Shown one piece after another: positions 20,044 to 23,656 of a stretch of 23,656 nt of DNA. Positions within the stretch are counted from its first letter, which is position 1, and each line of letters begins with the position of its first letter. This stretch comes from Jingyaoa shaoxingensis. Lineage in GTDB: Bacteria > Bacillota > Clostridia > Lachnospirales > Lachnospiraceae. The notes beneath the pieces were generated by a model, which made no database searches, was not told the DNA's origin, and saw only the letters and a list, made by a program, of their open reading frames with translations. Position numbers and translations under genes: made by a program. Location of the stretch: assembly GCF_014385005.1 (NCBI RefSeq), contig NZ_JACRSZ010000026.1, forward strand, positions 1 to 23,656. Direction: 5' to 3'.

Positions 20044-21423
20044 TTATTTATCTCTTGTGACAGAAACAGGTTCCCGTTTTGCCGGAAGTAAGTCTGAATT
20101 GATTTCAGGAGCATCGAGCAGCACAGAGAAATTTTGCTGAATGATATCCAGTGTTTTCTGCTTTTTCTGTAATTTCTGTTTTTCCCGGATGGTAGCAGCT
20201 TGTTCAGATTCAAGATTTTCAATCCGCTTCTGGATTTTTTCAGAGCTAGGGATTTTGGTAACACCGAGATCCTGAAGCTCTTTTTTTAGTGAATCGTGGA
20301 GTTGGTATTCTGCCAGATGCTTGGAACGGTATTCTTTTGGATTTTTTGCAGATTTGCAATCTTCTATCACTTTACGGCAGAGCCGGTAAGAATCACAGTG
20401 TTTCTGAATGACTTTCTGCGTGCTTAGCTCACTGGTGATGTGTGCTATTCTCTGATCAGCCGCTTTAACAGAAGCATCAACATCAGAAACATGCTGCCTG
20501 AAATCCTCATAATTCAGTAGGTTATTTTCTGAAAGATAGTTGAAGGTGCGGGCTGCCTCTTTTAGATTATTGAGTTTTGCCCAATGTTCAAATCCTTCTC
20601 GATTGCCAGTCGTTACATACGTGGAGATATTGATATACAGGCGAGCTTCTCTGGACAGATGTTTTGGAGTTTTCACTTTGCTACGATTTTTAGCTAAGCG
20701 GATGCGGACGTTTTCTTCCGTATAATAACTTCCCAGAGATTTCATATAAGTGAAATTTTTTTGTTCCGGTGCACGGAAAGAAAGATGCTTTCCCTGCCGG
20801 ACTTCATATCCAGCTAACTGCATTTTTTGTAGAAATTCCTCATAGTTGATGGAAGTCCAGATTGCTTTATCAACTGCAACACGTAGCTTGGCTTTCCAAC
20901 TGGTGCCACGATGATATTCCATGTTCTCTTTATAGCTTTTTCCTTTTTCTCCGGTTGGCATACTGGTGGCAAGTCCATTTTCCAGGCAGATACGATTACT
21001 GATTCTGCAGAGTTTATGGTAGCTCCGCTTATTGGAAACATACTTGTGATGATCAACAAAGCTTGCAGCGTTGAAGATGATATGGTTATGAATGTGCTTT
21101 TTATCAACATGGGTACTGATCACGTATTCATATTTTCCTTTCAGTACTTCGGCTGCAAATTGCTGTCCTAAGCGATGGGCAGTTTCGGCATCAACTTCTC
21201 CAGGTTTAAATGACTGGATCAGATGAAATGCCAGGTTATCACCTTTGTCCATTCCATTCTTTTTTGCCATTTCTCTAGTCATGGAAAATTCGAGATCAGC
21301 AGTTTCCGGGGAACAGCCAAAACTGGAAACCAGCAGTTTTTCATCAGTCTTGTCTGGATTCGTGATATAGTCCAGAGCTTTCTTGTCTGTTACTTTAATG
21401 GGGAAGATCTTAATATATGCCAT
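20044..21423 (-). CDS. MOB relaxase (MobA/VirD2 type)
   Basis: A 459-residue leftward protein. The N-terminal relaxase domain has the candidate nicking tyrosine Y19 (ALDYITNPDKT) and the three-histidine metal motif H105-V-D107-K-K-H110-I-H112-N-H114 (HVDKKHIHNH), the hallmark of the MOBP family. The C-terminal part (about 280-459) is charged and helical and probably carries the DNA-recruiting or type IV secretion signal. The MobA-type enzyme nicks oriT and pilots the strand during transfer. It overlaps the MobC gene by 34 bp, and the oriT-like segment is immediately upstream of MobC. The full-length domain appears intact, so the DNA might be mobilisable in trans even though the ICE conjugation core is absent from this window. 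Confidence 0.9.
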   Translation of the reverse strand: MAYIKIFPIKVTDKKALDYITNPDKTDEKLLVSSFGCSPETADLEFSMTREMAKKNGMDKGDNLAFHLIQSFKPGEVDAETAHRLGQQFAAEVLKGKYEYVISTHVDKKHIHNHIIFNAASFVDHHKYVSNKRSYHKLCRISNRICLENGLATSMPTGEKGKSYKENMEYHRGTSWKAKLRVAVDKAIWTSINYEEFLQKMQLAGYEVRQGKHLSFRAPEQKNFTYMKSLGSYYTEENVRIRLAKNRSKVKTPKHLSREARLYINISTYVTTGNREGFEHWAKLNNLKEAARTFNYLSENNLLNYEDFRQHVSDVDASVKAADQRIAHITSELSTQKVIQKHCDSYRLCRKVIEDCKSAKNPKEYRSKHLAEYQLHDSLKKELQDLGVTKIPSSEKIQKRIENLESEQAATIREKQKLQKKQKTLDIIQQNFSVLLDAPEINSDLLPAKREPVSVTRDK

Positions 21424-21713
21424 AGTTCTTTCATCATCTCTTTCAATTCTTGCATTTCTTCCGGATATAGATCTCCGGTGGTATTTACCTTTTTTGCAAT
21501 CTGGTTGATATTTATGCCAATCTTGTGCATTTCCTCATACTGTTTCTTCAGAGGAGTTGTATCTGTGTTGACGATGTAGCCGTCGATTGCCATCTTACGC
21601 AGATAAGCTCCCATGTTCTTGGTTTTTGATTCTATCATCTTCCTGCGGATTAGCTTTCGTTCTTCTTCTGTGACATAAAAATGAATTTCTTTGTTTCTTT
21701 TTCTTTCAGCCAT
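21390..21713 (-). CDS. mobC: MobC relaxosome accessory protein
   Basis: A 107-residue protein with an N-terminal ribbon-helix-helix: MAERKRNKEIHFYVTEEERK, LIRRKMIESKTKNMGAYLRK, MAIDGYIV. The MobC core follows: NTDTTPLKKQYEEMHKIGIN, INQIAKKVNTTGDLYPEEMQ. The motif INQIAxKxN is the MobC signature. The partner binds oriT, opens the strands and helps the relaxase nick. Its start overlaps nothing; the ribosome binding site on the minus strand is AAAGGAG (21721-21729 region). Translation is coupled to the relaxase through a 34-nt overlap. Confidence 0.9.
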   Translation of the reverse strand: MAERKRNKEIHFYVTEEERKLIRRKMIESKTKNMGAYLRKMAIDGYIVNTDTTPLKKQYEEMHKIGININQIAKKVNTTGDLYPEEMQELKEMMKELWHILRSSPLK

Positions 21714-21766
21714 TAGCAGTTTCTCCTTTCTGAGAGGGCAGTAGTATCGTTGCTTTCAGCGTTTTT

Positions 21767-21835
21767 CAATTCAGGGCAGGGTACCCTAAATTGGGATTTT
21801 CCGGAAGTGTATCCTCACTTCCTGTCCTTGCTGCT
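21767..21835. other. Probable oriT
   Basis: In the 207-bp gap upstream of mobC there is an imperfect inverted repeat CAATTCAGGG (21767-21776)/CCCTAAATTG (21784-21793), then a perfect 7-bp stem GGAAGTG (21803-21809)/CACTTCC (21816-21822) with loop TATCCT, and TGTCCTTGC directly after. A hairpin followed by a CCTG/CCTTG-like nic region fits MOBP oriT layout. The exact nic site and strand cannot be fixed by eye. Confidence 0.55.
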
Positions 21836-21920
21836 GTTTTACCCCTCTATTAGTTAAAGTCAGGAGAACCGGGAAAATGCAAAAGAATTTGGCAGGTAGT
21901 ACGGGATACGAAAATGTGGT

Positions 21921-22196
21921 ATGATTATGGGCAGGATATCAGAAGAATCAGGAGTTGAAAAGATTGTGAAGACGGAAGAAATCTTTGAATACGTGCAGAA
22001 ACAGTACGGTACAGTTCCAGAATATTTATGGAGTAAATCTCCAGACAGTGTTGTACTTCGTCATAAAAATGGAAAATGGTATGCAGTATTCATGACAGTT
22101 GAGAAATCTAAGTTGGGATTGCGCAGGAACGCAGACATACTCTTCATGCCGGATGCTTTGAATTTGGTGTTGATGGTGTGGTATAAAAAAAGTTGA
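21921..22196 (+). pseudogene. MmcQ/YjbR-family protein, C-terminus lost at the IS3 insertion
   Basis: The frame (91 residues) contains the YjbR N-terminal region: TEEIFEYVQKQYGTVPEYLW, LRHKNGKWYAVFMTVEKSKL, typical for the small DNA-binding-like CyaY-fold proteins (about 110-120 residues). Homology stops around residue 67-74 (about 22121-22140); the next residues to 22190 are not recognisable and the frame stops at TGA in the left terminal repeat of the IS3 element. The remaining 40 or so residues of the family are missing. The start is uncertain (ATG 21921, ATG 21927 or GTG 21966). Loss coincides with the IS3 insertion or a deletion beside it. Confidence 0.75.
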
Positions 22197-22222
22197 CAGC
22201 TTATTCTCAAGGATTTCATAAT
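22193..22222 (+). promoter_or_regulatory. IS3 promoter in the left terminal repeat
   Basis: TTGACA (22193-22198) lies inside the terminal repeat, with CATAAT (22217-22222) 18 nt downstream, then GGAGG (22240-22244) before the orfA start at 22252. This is the usual arrangement for self-expression of IS3 elements. Confidence 0.6.
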
Positions 22223-22251
22223 AAAACCAAGAGAATAAGGAGGTATTCAAA

Positions 22252-22584
22252 GTGGCACGTAAATATGACCATGAATACAAAGTACAGGCAGTAAAACTTG
22301 CCAAAGAAATCGGCGGCGCTAAGGCTGCTAAAGAATTAGGAATCCCTGAAGGAACCATCCATACCTGGCTGAAAGCTGTTAGAGCCGGTAAGCTGGATAT
22401 CGGGGAAGGCTCCCATACTCCCACCAGCGCAATGAGCCTGTCAGAAGAGATTACCATGCTACGTAAACGGGTCAAGGAACAGGATAAGGAAATCCGTCGC
22501 CTGAAGGAAGAAAACGAATTTCTGGAGGAAGCCAGTGCTTTTTTCGCCGCCAGCCGTCGGAAGTCAGCAAAAACCAGAGAATGA
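22252..22584 (+). CDS. IS3 family OrfA
   Basis: The 110-residue protein starts with GTG 22252 behind AAGGAGG. The N-terminal helix-turn-helix (MARKYDHEYKVQAVKLAKEI, GGAKAAKELGIPEGTIHTWL) recognises the terminal repeats. A leucine-zipper-like region follows (LSEEITMLRKRVKEQDKEIR, RLKEENEFLEEASAFFAASR) for multimerisation. Toward its end T-TTT-TTC (22539-22545) lies in frame as GCT TTT TTC. A -1 slip there leads straight into the orfB frame, with no stop before the orfB ATG, so an OrfAB fusion transposase is expected by programmed frameshifting. The stop also overlaps the orfB ATG (ATGA at 22581-22584). Confidence 0.9.
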   Translation: MARKYDHEYKVQAVKLAKEIGGAKAAKELGIPEGTIHTWLKAVRAGKLDIGEGSHTPTSAMSLSEEITMLRKRVKEQDKEIRRLKEENEFLEEASAFFAASRRKSAKTRE

Positions 22585-23489
22585 TCTTTCTGGCCCTGAA
22601 GACAGAGGACGGCAGGATTACCGGGAAAATCTCATTCTACTGCAGAATGCTTGGGATCAGCCGCCAAGGCTTCTATAAATATCTCGCAAACAAAGACCGC
22701 CCCTGGAAGTACCAGGATCTTGCAGATGCCATGAAAGAAATCGTCAGCGAGGATGAATGTAACGATACTTATGGCCGGATCCGGATGTACCAGGCATTGT
22801 TGCTGAAACAGCCGGAAGGAGTGCAGATTCCCAGTGAGCGAACCGTATACCGTGTTATGGAACAGATTGGCTTGAGCCATCGGCCCAGGAGAAAACCCAA
22901 CGGGATTACAAAGGCTGATCGTGAAGCCATGAAATCAGATGATTTACTAAAGCGAGATTTTCGTTCTGATATTCCATTGGCCAAATGTATCACTGATATC
23001 ACGGAAATCCCGGCCTCCAATGGAAAACTGTATGTATCTGCAATTTTTGACTGCTTTGATCTCAGTGTCCTCGGTCTGGCAATGGAAACGAATATGAAAG
23101 CCGATCTATGTATCCATACATTGGAAAATGCCCTGACTGCTTATCCTGCATTGGAAGGCGCTGTCATCCACAGTGACCGCGGGACACAGTATACCAGTGA
23201 GTCCTACCGTCAGACCATCCGGGCGCATCATATCCATCAAAGCATGAACAGTGCCGGAGGGCGCTGTCATGATAATGCACGCTGCGAAAGCATGTGGGCC
23301 AGAATGAAGACGGAACTCCTTTATGACCGTTATGATGCAAAGCAGATGGAAGTAGAAGAACTAAAGGTACTTATCTGGAGATACTTCCTCAGCTATTGGA
23401 ACAACCGGAGGATCTGCTCTGCCAATGGAGGCCTTCCGCCCATGGTAAAACGTAGGCAATACTATGATACTTTGGAGGTAGCTGCATAG
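22581..23489 (+). CDS. IS3 family OrfB (DDE transposase)
   Basis: The 302-residue DDE catalytic protein has the HTH_21 segment (GISRQGFYKYLANKDRPW) and an rve integrase domain with catalytic D139 (ITDITE), D199 (HSDRGTQYTS) and E236 (CESMWARMKTELL). These residues match the D,D(35)E triad of IS3 elements. It is translated either by coupling at ATGA (22581) or, more usefully, as the C-terminal part of the OrfAB fusion. Its stop at 23487-23489 is 8 bp before the right terminal repeat. All catalytic residues are present, so the element is potentially active. Confidence 0.93.
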   Translation: MIFLALKTEDGRITGKISFYCRMLGISRQGFYKYLANKDRPWKYQDLADAMKEIVSEDECNDTYGRIRMYQALLLKQPEGVQIPSERTVYRVMEQIGLSHRPRRKPNGITKADREAMKSDDLLKRDFRSDIPLAKCITDITEIPASNGKLYVSAIFDCFDLSVLGLAMETNMKADLCIHTLENALTAYPALEGAVIHSDRGTQYTSESYRQTIRAHHIHQSMNSAGGRCHDNARCESMWARMKTELLYDRYDAKQMEVEELKVLIWRYFLSYWNNRRICSANGGLPPMVKRRQYYDTLEVAA

Positions 23490-23522
23490 TCGGTGATATC
23501 CTTGAGAAAAATGTGTCAACTA

Positions 23523-23656
23523 ATCTTGACAATATCAATCCGATGCGGCTACACCGATATGAGGAAGCAGCTCAATGGCTTGCTGGATATCATCCAGTAC
23601 AACTTCAAACTGGATCCTTACAGCAATTCCTTATTCCTGTTCTGTGGAAAGAGGGC
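23523..23656 (+). CDS. IS66 TnpB, partial, 5' truncated by the IS3 element
   Basis: The frame is open from the IS3 boundary to the window end. It reads CGYTDMRKQLNGLLDIIQYN then FKLDPYSNSLFLFCGKR, the conserved N-terminal core of IS66 TnpB (family pattern xTDMRKxIDGLxxxVxxxFxLDPxSxxLFxFCxRR). Normal TnpB starts about 10-15 residues before CGYTDM; here the upstream residues come from IS flanking sequence. So the IS66 gene was hit by the IS3 element near its 5' end. The C-terminal part lies outside the window. It is in the same orientation as the IS66 transposase fragment at position 1. Confidence 0.8.
   Translation, partial: MLTISIRCGYTDMRKQLNGLLDIIQYNFKLDPYSNSLFLFCGKR

Larger units (their letters stand above)
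22191..23521 (+). mobile_element. Complete IS3-family insertion sequence
   Basis: Size is 1331 bp. The left terminal repeat (22191-22215, AGTTGACAGC...) and the right one (23497-23521, read as its complement AGTTGACACA...) match at 20 or so of 25 positions, including AGTTGACA and TCTCAAGGAT. The element encodes orfA and orfB. Flanking bases show no clear 3-5 bp target duplication, and the two sides are different genes (YjbR and IS66 tnpB), so a later rearrangement is likely. Confidence 0.85.

Noticed and set aside
22026..22475. Leftward 149-codon open frame across the IS3 left end
   Set aside because: It is antisense to both yjbR and orfA and crosses the IS boundary, so it cannot be an old gene.
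1..23656. tRNA or rRNA genes, or an intact attachment site
   Set aside because: No cloverleaf with a GTTCRANYC arm, no rRNA segments and no pair of direct repeats suited to att sites were recognised on either strand by eye; a covariance-model search would be decisive.

Overview
The window looks like Firmicutes DNA, most likely from a gut Clostridia/Lachnospiraceae-type organism. Genes are AT-rich with strong AGGAGG-type ribosome binding sites, and almost every family present is typical of clostridial integrative and conjugative elements (ICEs): a ParA remnant, an SNF2-type helicase remnant, a YodL/large polyvalent protein, a CHAP cell-wall hydrolase, a MobC/relaxase pair, an Xre/Xis/Int module, and IS66, ISL3 and IS3 pieces. 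It is a mosaic of broken and intact mobile-element segments, not a normal chromosomal region. This taxonomic guess is inference from gene content.

Layout. 1-242: right end of an IS66 element (transposase C-terminus plus terminal repeat). 300-1992: two-gene unit, a CPBP intramembrane protease and a membrane-anchored alpha/beta hydrolase. 2035-2367: a holin-like type I toxin cassette with strong hairpins. 2418-3920: divergent Xre repressor and Xis-like gene around three palindromic operators, then a tyrosine integrase that loses its catalytic half at about 3920. 4145-5810: a terminator, a ParA cut at about residue 113, and, joined directly to it, the C-terminal part of a large helicase, a clear internal ICE deletion. 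5887-8643: large YodL-domain ICE protein. 8839-9149: a 21-residue tandem-repeat protein whose first unit is one base short at an A-AAA-AAG heptamer followed by TAG. 9127-10317: CHAP hydrolase lacking its usual long N-terminal region.

10418-17346 is the most interesting block. A VanU-like Cro/CI regulator, a VanR-like response regulator and a VanS-like kinase (the vanG-type regulatory trio) sit upstream of a lipoprotein adaptor, a MacB-type ABC ATPase and permease, another lipoprotein, a D-Ala-D-Ala carboxypeptidase of the S11 type (interrupted by one in-frame TAA) and a stand-alone winged-helix regulator. No D-Ala-D-Lac/D-Ser ligase, VanX/XY, VanT or VanH is present. I infer a cell-envelope stress system in which a van-type sensor controls an exporter and peptidoglycan trimming instead of precursor replacement.

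17496-17787: ISL3 transposase remnant and an inverted repeat. 17788-20028: SH3-like membrane protein, SRAP (YedK/HMCES) DNA-protein crosslink protein, YaiI/YqxD protein and an uncharacterised basic protein. 20044-21835: relaxase, MobC and a probable oriT, transcribed leftward. 21921-23656: truncated MmcQ/YjbR gene, a complete IS3-family element (25-bp imperfect terminal repeats, orfA/orfB with a T-TTT-TTC slippery site), and the start of a second IS66 tnpB. The likely history is an ICE that lost its conjugation core by deletion, gained the van-like envelope-stress cargo and was then eroded and bracketed by insertion sequences.
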